Origin: Cytidiella melzeri
Lineage: Eukaryota; Basidiomycota; Agaricomycetes; Polyporales; Irpicaceae
Direction: 5' to 3'
DNA: 64,000 bases
Assembly: GCA_022592445.1 (NCBI GenBank)
Contig: JABYQR010000182.1
Location: 1-64,000 of the forward strand
A program made the translations under genes and the position numbers. Every line of letters begins with the position of its first letter. Positions within the stretch are counted from its first letter, which is position 1. Shown here piece by piece: positions 20,939 to 33,885 of the stretch. The notes under the pieces are model-generated. The model did no database searches. It worked only from the letters and a program-made list of their open reading frames with translations, and was not told where the DNA came from.

Positions 20939-22818
20939 ATTATCCTATTGTCGGATCCATGAAATTCCGTCAGGTAGTCCTGATGCCTCCAGCTCTCAAA
21001 ACGCGCAATAGGGTCTTTTCATACATCTGCATGCTTTCAACAGCTCCTCGCTATGCAGGTTCATGGCACACACGCATAACTTATCCATATACCCACAAAC
21101 CCTCGCATGCTTTGCAAACTCACTTTTTAACTCTCGTTGCCTGTCGACTTGTACCATAGTCATCGTTGTCAACATCTTGTACAATTAGTGGTATTTATTG
21201 CTAGTAGAACCAACACAAATTTATGCGTTGGTGATGGTATATGTACAACGTCCGTCCATGCGATCCAACAATACAACAGTTATCCTGTCCTTGGACTCCT
21301 GTATCGTACATTACTTCTCTTGTCCCTGCGGCAAGTCTAGTACCTGGCTTTGCGACCGAAAGCATGGGTGCGCGTCGCCCGTCTCTCCCTCTGCCTCGCT
21401 TTGCGAGGAGTGCTGTGAATACCAAGCGCACGCTTGATCCTGGTCATGATGGGGACGTGAGCTTCGCGACCGCGACCCTTTGAAAGCGAGGCGCTTTCAG
21501 TACCATAGTCCTATGCGTGAAGAGTGACAATGAGATGCATACCATAGCTTTGAGCTCATGCTCTGCGTGTTTGCGACCTTGTCGCGTGGTGTTTGGGTTA
21601 GCAAGTGCTGCCTCTGCAGAAAGCGAAAGCATCCGTTAGGCTCGTCGATTGGAATGTGATCGATCGTGTGACGTACTGTAGCCTCCGGCGACACGGTCGG
21701 GGTCTTTGCGCATGAAGCGCGACCTGCTGGTGGTTGTGCGTGGCGAGCGACGGCTTCCGAACAAGGGCATGTTCGGTGGTTATATAAACTATGAAGTGGT
21801 TTGGAGTGGGTGTGGGTGTGTGTGAGGACGAAAACGATGGTGTGAGAACTGACCCGCCAGTCTTATAAGCATTTCAGGCCATCAGGCACCAGAGCATGAA
21901 CCGGTCATTGCTGTGGAGCAGGGGATGGATACGAAATTCACAGCAAAGTATAAACCTCGGAGGGACGTCGTCGTTCGCACATTCTGTGGAGCAACAACCG
22001 CTTGGCAGGGCCAACTGAAAGTACTGCGGTAACAGTAAACTCGCGCCGCCGGCCGTAGGACTGATCGTTTGTGCTCTCGGACCTTCTCATGCAAAGCCGG
22101 GATGGGATCCATGTAAGTTCTTGACTTGCGCATCCATACACATTGGTCTGGGCAGCTTTATATTCGAAATCCAGCATCAATTAATCATGTGCTCCACTTG
22201 CAATATCACTGAAGATCTAGCGTCAGCTTTGTGCGTTTCAACGCCAACAAAAGTCTCACCAGCGTGCCAGTCACTCATACTGCAAAGCCAGTAATGATTA
22301 ATGATTGACCAGAGGCCAGTGCTGTAGCCCTACAATCGTTCATGAGCTACTCATGGTCACGGTCCACCGCCACCGACAGTATCCTGTCATGTTGATTCAT
22401 GCTAGTGTGAGCGTACATCCTACTCGGCAAAGAAGACAGACGTATGTTGAAAGGAGTGATTGAATCGACAAGACCGCAATGAGAAATCCGTTCACATCCA
22501 AGGAGAAAGTTGACAGAAAAGCATGAGTACAAATAGTACTCGCACAATAGTAGATAATATAGAAATCCGCTTTACCGTGACGAGCTCAAAGGCACCATGC
22601 CTTTGTGTTGGTCCGTCAACACTAGAAAGCATCTAGTGAACCTACTCCAAGCATGCTGGCAACAGACGTACCATGTAGTATCTCCCTCAATCAGTACACG
22701 TGTGCTCGTTGGACTCACCATTTCACCCTCATCGCCGTAAATCATGTTGACAAGTTCATCCGTGCATCTGTCTAATTCTCGACGAGTGAATGACATGTTT
22801 CTTGCGGCATGTAAGCTT
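20939..22818. other. Gene-free stretch of 1.9 kb
   Basis: It lies between two 3' ends or flanks with no credible protein. A TATATAAA-like box occurs at about 21782 and a short perfect hairpin (TGAAAGC/GCTTTCA) at about 21481-21499. It might hold an unrecognised non-coding transcript, but nothing more can be supported. Confidence 0.4.
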
Positions 22819-23546
22819 TTATCTAGCTCGTGCTTGTACCCGCGGGTCTCCCCGTTCCTGTCTCTTTCTCAGTTTCTCTTGTCGTTTGCTAGTAGGCTGA
22901 TTAGCTTCAGGACCTTCTGGTGTCGCCGTGGCTGTGGAGCGGCCCAACACAAACGGTGATATAACAGAGCCCCATAATTTGAAGCAGGCGTATCCGGGAA
23001 TCTGGTGTCACTCGTGAGTGTTGTGAAAGACGAAAGAATCACCGCAAAACTCACAACCAAGTAGAACCACCATACCCATGCCCCAAACGCACCACTCCCG
23101 ACCTGGCATGCCCCTGCATAGTAGTAATGTCAAAGGCATGCTCGTTTCCAAAGAAAGGCATACGCACATGTGATGTATACGACGTCGAAGCACCATTCGA
23201 TAATTCCTGGCATTGCAAGGTCTTCGCCAGCGGAAATCAACGTTCCGGTCGTTGGGTCGTGCCGGGGCGAGCCAATTCTCTCAAGGTACCGTGATAGGAA
23301 GATTGAAGGGATGAGAGAGAGCATGTATATCCAGAACCCGAACGTCTTGGGAGACAGAGACCCTCGCCGGAGCAACACTCGTAAGACGAGAGCTACCACG
23401 CCTGAGATTAATGTGCCAAGGCGGAGGTTTTTGATAGTACTCGCATTCTGCGAAGCTGCAGAAGGGGGCGCTTGAATTCGAGAAATTTGTGCAGACTTTA
23501 GGCCAAATGTTGGCTTACCTACTCGCTTTGCAGAAGCGTTTGCCAT
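22819..23546 (-). CDS. SND2: SND2/TMEM208-family ER targeting protein
   Basis: Three exons (23546-23168, 23113-23055, 23001-22819) join in phase and give about 206 residues. Snd2 acts in the SRP-independent route that brings membrane proteins to the endoplasmic reticulum. Family hallmarks are the start MANASAKR, the first membrane segment LGTLISGVVALVLRVLL, SLIPSIFLSRYLERIG, RHDPTTGTLISAGEDLAMPG, IIEWCFDVVYITWACQ (the Trp is restored by splicing), VWWFYLVIPGYACFKLWG and a basic C-terminal tail (SKRQEKLRKRQERGD). Hydrophobic segments fit three membrane passes. It is divergent from the Myb gene at 23678, with 131 bases between the two starts. Confidence 0.88.
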
Positions 23547-23677
23547 GATGGTGAATTATCAGTTGTGTGGTGGTCGTAGTCGTGGTCGCAGCCAGAAACT
23601 ATGTGTGTCGCTGGCTCTGCAGGGTCGTTAACATCAGGCGCTCAACCATGTCGCGCGCTTGAACGTGAACTCACTCA

Positions 23678-26466
23678 ATGGCGTCCGTGTTCGACTTCAA
23701 ACTTCCCGCCATGGCCTCCTCGTCAATGACTCAGGACACCTTCAAAGAACTGAGCCATAAAGTGGTTCAGGCGAATAAAGACCATCAGTACGCTCTCAAG
23801 GTCTACACAGAACGGCTGCAGGCTGAACTCGAGACTGTAGATAAATTGCTGGTGAGCGGGGGTCAACCTGTAGATCGCGCTATCACTCACGTACGCTACG
23901 CAGGCTACCGCTGAACTCCCGGAAGACGAAATTGATCTTGAAGCTGGCGGCTCCATCGTCATACCAGAAGCTATCAAGGCAGTAGGTCCGGTGCAGTATG
24001 GCATAACGTTCGAGGTAAGGATCATGCTCGTCCGATATACTGTACATCGACGTGCGAAGTTTAGGACACCCCCTTTGCGGCTGATGCTGCGAGGCGAATG
24101 TGTTATCTTAAATCCACCGTGATACACCCCAGTACGCTCAGACACCTTCACCTGTAGTACAGTACAGCATCAAAGCTAATGCTTCAATGCACAGTGAAAA
24201 CTCCAGAGTTGGAGGCACTGTCAGATGCAGTCCGGTCAGAGAATCACCGTTTGTTTGCGCTCGATGCTCAGAGAAGGTAATTTTCCTTCTATCGTACTGT
24301 GAGCTTCGCATACTCAGTTGTAACGCCCCTCTCAGAGGTCAGCAGCCGTTCGTGGCGCTAGACCAACATCCTCGTGGCTTCCTTGAAATCAACAAGGTCG
24401 GCTTGGATTGGGGTCGTATTGCGTCGAAAGTATGAAGGACAATCCGACAATCTTCGCTGTGTGGTGCTCATGTTCTCCAGGTTTCTGGCGCAGGGGTCAA
24501 CTACATGCATCGAACGGCACAAGAATGTGAACTACGCTGGCTGGGAGATAGACATCCAGGTTTCAATCACACCGAGTGGTCAAAGGAAGAGATAGCACGG
24601 GTGGTAGCACTGGTGGGGGATGCTAAGGAAGGAGAAGTGGATTGGGTGGACATTGCTGCGAAGCTAGACGTATGTAAGGTGATGACTTGTTCCGCAGGGA
24701 GGTTCATGCTGACGTCTCTCCTGACCTAGACAAAGCGTACACCTATTGATTGTATGCGACACGCTATACAGCGCAAAGCTCACGTCTGGACCCCTGAAGC
24801 AGACATGCGTCTATTAGACGCCGTTAAAATATATGGAACGGAAAGTTGGGCACAAGGTCCGCTTTCCATAACCCTTATTTGTATAGGAATACTCATAGTG
24901 GTGCTCACAGTTGCACGACAAGTATCGGAAGACGCTACATCTGCTCAATGCCAAAACCGGTATTTGCGTACCCTCGACCCAGGCATTAAACGTGCTCCAT
25001 GGTCAACGGAAGACGACGCGTTGCTCCGAAAAGCTGTCGACGTATTTGGGCGATCTTGGATGGATATATGTACCTGGGTCCCAGGACGAAACAACGAGCA
25101 GTGTCGCGAGCGTTGGCAGGAGATTGAGAAGCTTAGTGAAATGAATATTTGGACAGCAGAACAGGATCAAGCCTTGCTGGACGCGTACGAAAGTGTCGGA
25201 GGATCCAGGTGGAAAGATATTAGTAAGATAATGGGGCGAACGACGGGGGTGGTAAGCTTTCTACCGACTTTACTATGAGTTACCACTCAATGATGATGGG
25301 TAGTGCCGGCACCGATATCAACTCTTAACGAAACGTAAGAACAAGCAGGACGTTCAATCGTCTGTTCGTTCCTCCAGACCGTCAGATGTAGAAGAGGAGC
25401 CTGTTGCAGGACCATCAAAGCCTCGTACGAGCGCAGCTAGGCGTCGAAGAGCGAAGCTCCATGCAGAGCTGATAGGATTGGCAGAAGGTCGTCCCCAATC
25501 GGCGGAGAGCGAGGTTCATAAGCCGAGACCGAAACCGCGTGCTCGCGGAAAACGTACAGCACTCGAATCGGAGCAGCAGTCTCGTGTAGTCAACGATGCG
25601 GGGACTATCAACTCGCCAATTGTCCAGCAAGCTGCGGAGGAAGAAGCGGCTCAAGGTATTGAACCGGCTACTGTTCCAGTAGCATGTCCTCCGCAAGGCA
25701 ATTCTATGGCAGAATCCGAGACGTACGCGCCTGATACGACAAAACCTTCAGAATCTTTGCCTAAGCCACCGCAACGCGGTCGTGGGCGTCCACGAAAGAA
25801 TCTTCTTCCGCAGCCAGGTGTCGAAACATTCTCACCAGATGCGACGAATACAACAGAGCATCTCTCTGCGCTGCCGAAACGCGGTCGTGGACGTCCGCCA
25901 AAGAACGCACCTTCTCAGCCAGAAGGCGGAGATGAACCTGCGACAAAGAAACGACGTATCACTGCAAACCCACCAGATCAGGGAACAGTGAATATAGGGC
26001 ACGATGCATCGCTAGGTGGTGCTGCCCTTGCTACTGAGGTAGGCTGCTTCTGACGGCGATTGCCGATGTTTCAGCATCTCTAACGTCTCAACTACAGGCA
26101 GAGAGTTCCGCTGTACAACCCATGTCTAGGGCTCCAGATGCACCCTCAGTCGCAGACAATACCACTCATCAAAAACCTAGCAGGCCTGGGAAGGCTCCCT
26201 CAAGGAAGCCAAACGCGAGAGGCCGCAAGGCTGCCCACAACATTGCCACCTCTGCTAGGGAAACATCAGGTCAGGGATTGGTCGTCAGCGATGACCACGG
26301 TCAGTTACTACCTCCTGCGGCGACCGCTGAGAATGCCAATCTGGACCCTCATACGGATGGAGACAAAGCTCAAGGCAGAGAGGAAACCATGCGTAGCGGA
26401 AATAGCTCAAAGGCTTCCAACAAACAGTTGCGGCGTTCGGCCAGAGTGCATGTACGGACAGCGTGA
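23678..26466 (+). CDS. SNAPC4-like protein with 4.5 Myb repeats and AT-hooks
   Basis: A multi-exon gene. The N-terminal region includes LSHKVVQANKDHQYALKVYT, then an acidic segment. The Myb part has a half repeat (RTAQECELRWLGDRHPGFN), then TEWSKEEIARVV, HVWTPEADMRLLDAV, APWSTEDDALLRKAV and IWTAEQDQALLDAY. That 4.5-repeat layout is typical of SNAP190, the DNA-binding subunit that reads snRNA gene promoters. The C-terminal third is basic and has two AT-hook-like motifs (RGRGRPRKN at about 25785 and RGRGRPPKN at about 25885). Most exon joins are clear, for example SK|VSGAG after 24429 and WAQ|VARQ across 24860-24911. The exon between about 24015 and 24195 could not be settled. The stop is at 26464-26466. 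Other SANT/Myb regulators are possible, but the half repeat favours SNAPC4. Confidence 0.75.
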
Positions 26467-27064
26467 TATATGCGCGTATGCGGTTGATTGTGAAAGTAAT
26501 GACCACACTCGTGTCAATAGGTGCAAAGCTAGTAACCCGCCATTTCTTGAAGCGCATTTGGGCAACAGTATGCTTACGCACGATAGCAGTACGACTTCAT
26601 AGATTGTATCCGTCAGATATTCATTCTGTTGTCTACCTGTGGCTGCGTGTGTGTCAAGCTTTTTCAAGACAACCTCCCAGACCAGCACCACCTGCACTAC
26701 GTTGGATATATGGTTATTCCCTGTTCTCTCAATAAACAACCTAACTCCAGCATGTCGCATTCGCTGAGCCTGTCTGTCAGCAACCAGACTGCTGTGCATA
26801 AAGTAATCTTCGATACCTGCCTATTTGAGAAGGAATGTCAATATGTATACACGTGGTAGCAACGCGACTCTCTATGCCAGTAGTTGAGACTCGACTTTGA
26901 CTCGTGTATCATTATTGACCCAACGTGCAGTGTTTTCAAGGCTCTCTCAACTTGAACTTATCCTACACTTGGACAAACGCTGGCTGCCAGGAAAACCAGG
27001 CTACCAGTAGAAGCTCTTATCCGCCATAACTGCACAGCTATCTGCGGCTGCTTAAGTTGGCAAG
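26467..27064. other. Intergenic stretch
   Basis: No credible gene; presumably holds the terminator of the Myb gene and the promoter of the next one. Confidence 0.5.
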
Positions 27065-29081
27065 ATGGCCAAGGGCAAACTAAAGAGCGGCGGGAGGCCT
27101 ATGTACGACGATGACCCAGGGTGTAAGTATGTTGTCGTTGAGAACCCCTGGCCATATTGTGGTTCGGCTGCAAGCAGAAACGAGAGTTACTTTAGACATG
27201 TTGGCGCATGGTTATGGTATGCGTCTAACAAGACCCTCCTGCCTGATGAACTGTTCTATGTCAGCACGGTGCGTATTCGCTGTTTTGGTGGGTGTGCGCG
27301 TGCGTACACGGCTCGATGCTCACTGTCGTATCGTGCAACATCCCTTTCCCTTCGCGCAGAAGAACGAGGTCGTAGTGAAGTACGCGCAACATCTGGATAT
27401 CACGGCCCTATTGGGGAAACATGACTGGCGACAGTTCAGTCTGAAGGATAATCCAGCTGAAAACGGGTACTCCACATACATTTTCGAGTTTAACTACGGG
27501 ACAAAAGGGCATCCCGATGAACGTATGTCCGATAGTTTTCGAGAACATTGCGCGGGCCCGGGATTCACCTTTCCTTGCTCTAGATCAATGGGCCAGCCAG
27601 GCTTTCGAAGACTTCAGTCAGGATGCAAAGCTGCAGCGAGGGGCACTGCCTGTTCGACAACCGTATCCTCGTCCTGTATGGGCTGATTGTCGAGACAGGC
27701 TGAGATCTTGCAGGGATCTTGCATTGCCTATGCCAACGGACATACCCAAGCCAGTATTGCCTCCGTCGGAACCTGTGTCTGCGGTGAGAGCCGTTATCCG
27801 AGAACTAGCCTTCCATACATGCTGACGACATGCATCTGAGCAGCAACCGGAATTTACGTCTATATACTCTGGGCTTGCCGGTCGTATCCCCGAGAGACCA
27901 GAGCAGCCTGCTGCACTTACACGTGAAGGACCTTCAGATGGCTCAAATCGTTCAGGTACGGCAATCAGGTATGTTCAATAGGAGGCTGAGCATTCTAATA
28001 TGTATAGGTCAATTATACACAGGCAAACTTGAGTCAGAAGACGAAGGTGAGTGAAGACGCATCTGAACGCTCATGGAAAGCGCGTCATCTAGACGCACTC
28101 CCGTGTTTGTAGAGGCCGCAGCTTTGCGAGCACTGAAAAGAGAGCCGAGGGATGAGGAACTCCCACGTGTCAAGCAGGAATCGGGCTTAGGTACGAAGCT
28201 TGGTAAAGTCCAAGCGACTTGTTGACCTTGTTTATTGGTTAGCTGTCAAATCTGAGCCATATCAAGAACCATCTCCGGAAGTACAGGCCAGTTACGACGC
28301 ATGGAGAAAATCCAGGGAAACGCACAGCGCAGAAGTCAAACAAGAGCCTGCTTATCAGGGACAGAGCTCCGTCAAAGCTGAGCCTTCTTGTAGGTTTCTC
28401 TCTCCCTCCTTTCGCCATCTATAATAAACTGTTCTCGTAGCCAACGAACCTTCCGAACAGATGCTTAGGCTGCATGCCGAGTATGAAAGAAGCCGTTCTG
28501 CTGTTTCGTCGGCAGGCCAACGCGAAGCATCGCGGCTCAAATGTGAGTGATATCAAAATTTCACAGAATATCGGTGACTCAACGATATTCATGCGCAGGT
28601 GATGCATCGCTGCGTGTCAAGCAGGAGCATTTCGCTGCGACACAGCTGTCAGATCTTGTTCGACGCTCTGGAGAATTGCCGGTCAAAGCAGAGCTGACGG
28701 GTACGCATTTCGCTACGACAGGGTGTCTTTACACTGATGTGTTCACCCTCAGAACTCCAACTTACATCGAGACCGGAAGGTCAGTCAAATCCCCACCGCT
28801 TGTCATTGCTGCCGCTTTAACGTCCTCATAATTACACAGAGCGCAACAAAGTCACTGATCCTCGTCGAAGAGATAATGCGACAGGTGAATTTTCGTCAAA
28901 TCACTGGAACAATACTAGGTTTCTTACTGCTGAAAGCATCCATATCCGCAGGTCGATCGTTTATCGTGAAGAGAGAAAGCGACACTGATGACAAAGGTGG
29001 ACTATGTCGCCGTGCTATCGTGTGCTAAAGCTCATCTCATTGTGCTTTGCAGATCATGCAAAGAGGGTCAAGACCGAATGA
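27065..29081 (+). CDS. Uncharacterised protein with an array of SUMO-consensus motifs
   Basis: About a dozen small exons joined in phase, starting MAKGKLKSGG and ending RVKTE-stop (29079-29081). The N-terminal half contains PWPYCGS, HVGAWLWYASNKTLLPDELF, VKYAQHLDITALLGKHDWR and HQWASQAFEDFSQD; the last is joined over an intron at about 27523-27583. I do not recognise a family. The C-terminal half is low-complexity. It carries nine copies of a hydrophobic-Lys-x-Glu motif: LKREP, VKQES, VKSEP, VKQEP, VKAEP, VKQEH, VKAEL, VKRES and VKTE. All the introns I could define there are in phase 1, so exons could be duplicated or skipped without changing the frame. It converges with LYS12, leaving 196 bases between stops. 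A nuclear, sumoylated role is an inference from the motif alone. Confidence 0.65.
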
Positions 29082-29277
29082 GATTCGAGTAGTGTGTCAA
29101 CAAACTAACCAATCTATAAGAAGAGCAGCAGCAGAAGCGACATGTATATTTGGACCTAAAGCAATATAGTTGGTCCTTTTGCGGGGACGCATGAGTGGAC
29201 AATGGCTCCTTGGGTCTGTCGTTCTCGGAGAATCGTCTCCATTTGCGTCAGTCTCGATACCGGTCAGATCCATCAAT

Positions 29278-30803
<1,526 letters not shown>

Positions 30804-30919
30804 CTTCGCAGGTCGTGAAGTATACAATACTTGCCAGTGGCCCTGTGCCGCCAGGTGTTGCGCCAGTTTTGCTCAAGATGATTGTGCATCCTTGATGACA
30901 TTTTATGTTTTGTTTGTAT

Positions 30920-31013
30920 GGCAAGATGGCCGAGCGGTCTAAGGCGCTACGTTCAGGTCTTTGAACCACCTTCGTAGTCCGAAAGGGCGTGGGTTCGAAT
31001 CCCACTCTTGTCA
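30920..31013 (+). tRNA. tRNA-Leu(CAG) with a 14-base intron
   Basis: The acceptor arms GGCAAGA and TCTTGTC pair fully with one G-T. D-arm region TGGCCGAGCGGTCTAAGGC and anticodon stem CTACG/CGTAG are present. The loop is TTCAGG, then an intron of about 14 bases after position 37, then T. A long variable arm typical of Leu and a T-arm GTGGG/CCCAC with loop TTCGAAT follow. Box B (GGTTCGAAT) is perfect. It stands 117 bases from the LYS12 start, divergent. Confidence 0.93.
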
Positions 31014-31507
31014 ACTTCATGTCTCAAAGTCAAATTTTTGCTGACGATTTCGATTCGAACACGCGACAACCACGCAATCACATGCTCTGCCAAGTGGTCG
31101 CATTTCAACCGCCTTTGGGAAAGTCTCAGCTTTGGATCCTTTCACGTACAAATATCAAGATTATTGACTGGATGAAATGCTAAGCAAGAGTTCAGTGTGG
31201 AAAGCATTGCGGTAAACTCCGTTTGAAAAGCTTAGAAAAGACAAAAATACTGCTCTAGTGACTAGTCCGTGTTTGTGCATCAAACACTGGTGTCCAATTC
31301 GAACGGAAATTGAGTCAATTGGTAGTAGCTGCTGTGTCCCTGCGATGAGGTGGATTTGAACGGCTTAGCAACTGAGCATAGGGTGGCGTTACCTGATCCT
31401 GTGCGACGCAACTCTTAAAAGGCTGAGCCAAGAGCTGCGAGTGATATGTAATCCACTGCTGAATAGCGATAAAGCTTCGCAAAACGAGTGAGACGCAAGG
31501 AAATTCA
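31014..31507. other. Intergenic stretch
   Basis: No supported gene. A T-rich patch just after the tRNA would serve as a Pol III terminator (CAAATTTTTGC at about 31030-31040). Confidence 0.5.
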
Positions 31508-32568
31508 TCAAACTGCGTCATCTTTGGTCAGGACTTCTAGGAGGTCGCGAGCGCGCAGCTCCTTTGCGATTGGCTGGAAGGAAACCTTCATGCTAGTCCG
31601 CAATTCTTCCTCCGGCGCGGTTTCACCAGAATCTACGGTGGACAGTTCGAGCGGTTCCAACTGTCCTGCAATCAAGTTGCGGCATGTCTGAATGAGTGCC
31701 TGCATATTATTGAGCGGTCGCTGAAGTCAGGAGGGTACAGTCAAAATTTACCTCACGAGCTCCTCCTTGTACGCCGGACAGGTACCGGTTTACTAGAGGG
31801 ACGTAGTCCGTAGGTATCTGGACGGTGTCAATTGTCGAATCATGTTTCGGTCTAATCTCTACTTCTACTCACGGCTTCATCAGAAAATGCGTTCCGTATG
31901 AGCCAGTTTTGGCGAGCTTTGTTGAATTTCCAGCTTGAGGGTTCATCAACCTGGGTGTAGGCGTACAAAAGAGCTACGGAGCAGTAAGGAAGGTTGAGTG
32001 TTATAATTATCTGCACCCACATACCTTTAGTAGCCTGCTCAGACAGCGACTCGTCGCTTGACGGGTCCTTCAAGCCGTGAGCTGCACGTTGTCGCCTTTT
32101 CTTCTTCTTCTTCTGCTCCTTTGCGTGTCCCTCCTCAGAACGCTCAACTGTCTGCGGTTCGTGCTTGTGTCTATTGCGCTTCTTCTTTGCCTCTTCAGCT
32201 TCGCCAGATTGATGTGCTGGTTCTGTATCTGCGGTCACTAGTACTCCCTCATCTTCACTGGCAGACCGTTTCCTCTTCTTCTTGCGCTGCCCAACGTCCT
32301 CTGTAGCAGTCTGCGATTCATCTTCAACACGCCCCTTCAACTCTTTACGTTTCGTCGACTTGTCTGCCAATACTTTTACAGTACCACCATCTTCCTTTCT
32401 CTGATAATCATGTTTCTTCTGCTCCCTTTTTTCTTCATTTCCCGTGACCCCTTCCTCTGCTGGTTCGTTGTCTTTGCTGACTTCCTTGCCTTTCCTCGAT
32501 TTCTTTATCCTGGCCGGCTTCTCTGCTACAGCGTCAGGTGGTTCCAAAGCGACGAGCGTGGCGACCAT
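31508..32568 (-). CDS. WKF-domain protein (C7orf50-like), likely nucleolar
   Basis: The start at 32568 gives MVATLVALEPPD. The first 200 residues are very basic and acidic in turn (KKSRKGKEV, QRKKKRKRSASEDEG, KEQKKKKKRRQRAA), with several nuclear or nucleolar localisation signals. The WKF domain follows: PSSWKFNKARQNWLIRNAFS, then VPLVNRYLSGVQGGARE, then ALIQTCRNLIAGQ after a short intron. The C-terminus is PIAKELRARDLLEVLTKDDAV. The family is conserved from fungi to humans, and the human protein has been linked to ribosome biogenesis. The 195-base interval to the ARL1 start on the other strand is a probable shared promoter. Confidence 0.8.
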
Positions 32569-32763
32569 GGCGAATAAAAAAGCGAAGGTGGTGGACGAGG
32601 TTGAAGGGAACAGACACGCCTCCAATCACAAAATCTGCGATCTCGCGTGCCACGGGGACAAGTCCAGCGTCAGCTTACTCTCGAGACGTCCTCTACCCGC
32701 TACACTCATCATCTCGTCCCTCAATCCATTTTCTTTGCTTCCTGGCTTTCTTGCGGTTCACTC

Positions 32764-33659
32764 ATGGGTCTCTCATTGTCTTCGCTGTACAACTCACTCA
32801 CGTCGCTTGTGCGCTGGAGTAAAGAGCAGGATGTCCGGATATTGATGCTCGGTCTCGATGCAGCGGGAAAGGTGCGTCGCTTTATGGTGTCTGCTGCAGA
32901 TCACATGAACTAAACGTCGCTTTGTAGACGACGATACTGTACAGACTACAGGTAGGAAAGGTCTTGCTTGCAAGGGAACACTAGCTCAACTTCACACCCA
33001 CACCCAGATCGGCGAAGTCGTTTCCACCATTCCTAGTACGCCTTAGTATACTCTCCATTTTTTTAAAGGCAGGGCACTGATTGTCTGCTCGCTAGCCATT
33101 GGATTCAATGTAGAAACAGTAGAGGTGGGTATAATGGACTGGCCTGCCCTTGAGGGAACCTTCTAAACCTGTCTCTGTCCTTTAGTACAAGAATATCAAG
33201 TTCCAAGTGTGGGATATCGGTGGACAGTCGAGTATAAGGTACGCTTTATATACCCTCTTACACTGTGTATGCTGACACCATGATACAGACCATACTGGCG
33301 CTGCTACTTCCCGAACTCCTCTGCCATCATCTATGTCATTGACTCATGTGATAGAGATCGACTATCGACGTCGCGCACAGAGTTACTCACCATGTTGTCG
33401 GAAGATGAGCTCGCAGGAGTTCCGTTACTTGTGTTTTGCAACAAACAAGATGTCAAAGGTGCTTTGCGACCCGAAGAGATTAGCGAGAAACTCGGAATAG
33501 CCGGAGGTGAGAAGGGACGTGACTGGAGTGTCAGAGGCAGTTGTGCGATCAAGGGTGAAGGTTTGGAAGAGGGCCTTGACTGGTACGTCGGTCATAATAT
33601 CACGTATTCGCAACTTACCTTTCACCTACAGGTTGGTAAATGCGATACAAAAGAAATAG
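32764..33659 (+). CDS. ARL1: Arf-like GTPase Arl1
   Basis: A small GTPase of the trans-Golgi network. It begins MGLSLSSLYNSL, with Gly2 available for myristoylation. P-loop GLDAAGKT is split by an intron after K. The effector part TIPTIGFNVETVEYKNIKFQ, switch II WDIGGQSSIRPYWRCYF, base-binding NKQD and SCAIKGEGLEEGLDWLVNAI are all present. The last four match Arl1 better than Arf1. At least seven exons, several very short (TTILYRLQ, IGEVVSTIPT), join in phase. The stop TAG is at 33657-33659. It converges with CDT2. Confidence 0.92.
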
Positions 33660-33885
33660 CGGCCGGATGCCTACTCTTAGGCTTCTTGTCGATATTTAAT
33701 GCATCATACGTACTTCCTCGGAACATTATACTAGCTGCACACGCGCTGATTGTACATCACCTAATTGCTCACCTTTCAACATCCAGTCTTCGGTCCCGAC
33801 CTTGGGAGACTGCGTCCGCCGAGAAAAGTTTCCCTTCAGGTTGATCGAGCACACGCCGGAATGACGTCTCTACTAGAGTATATCC

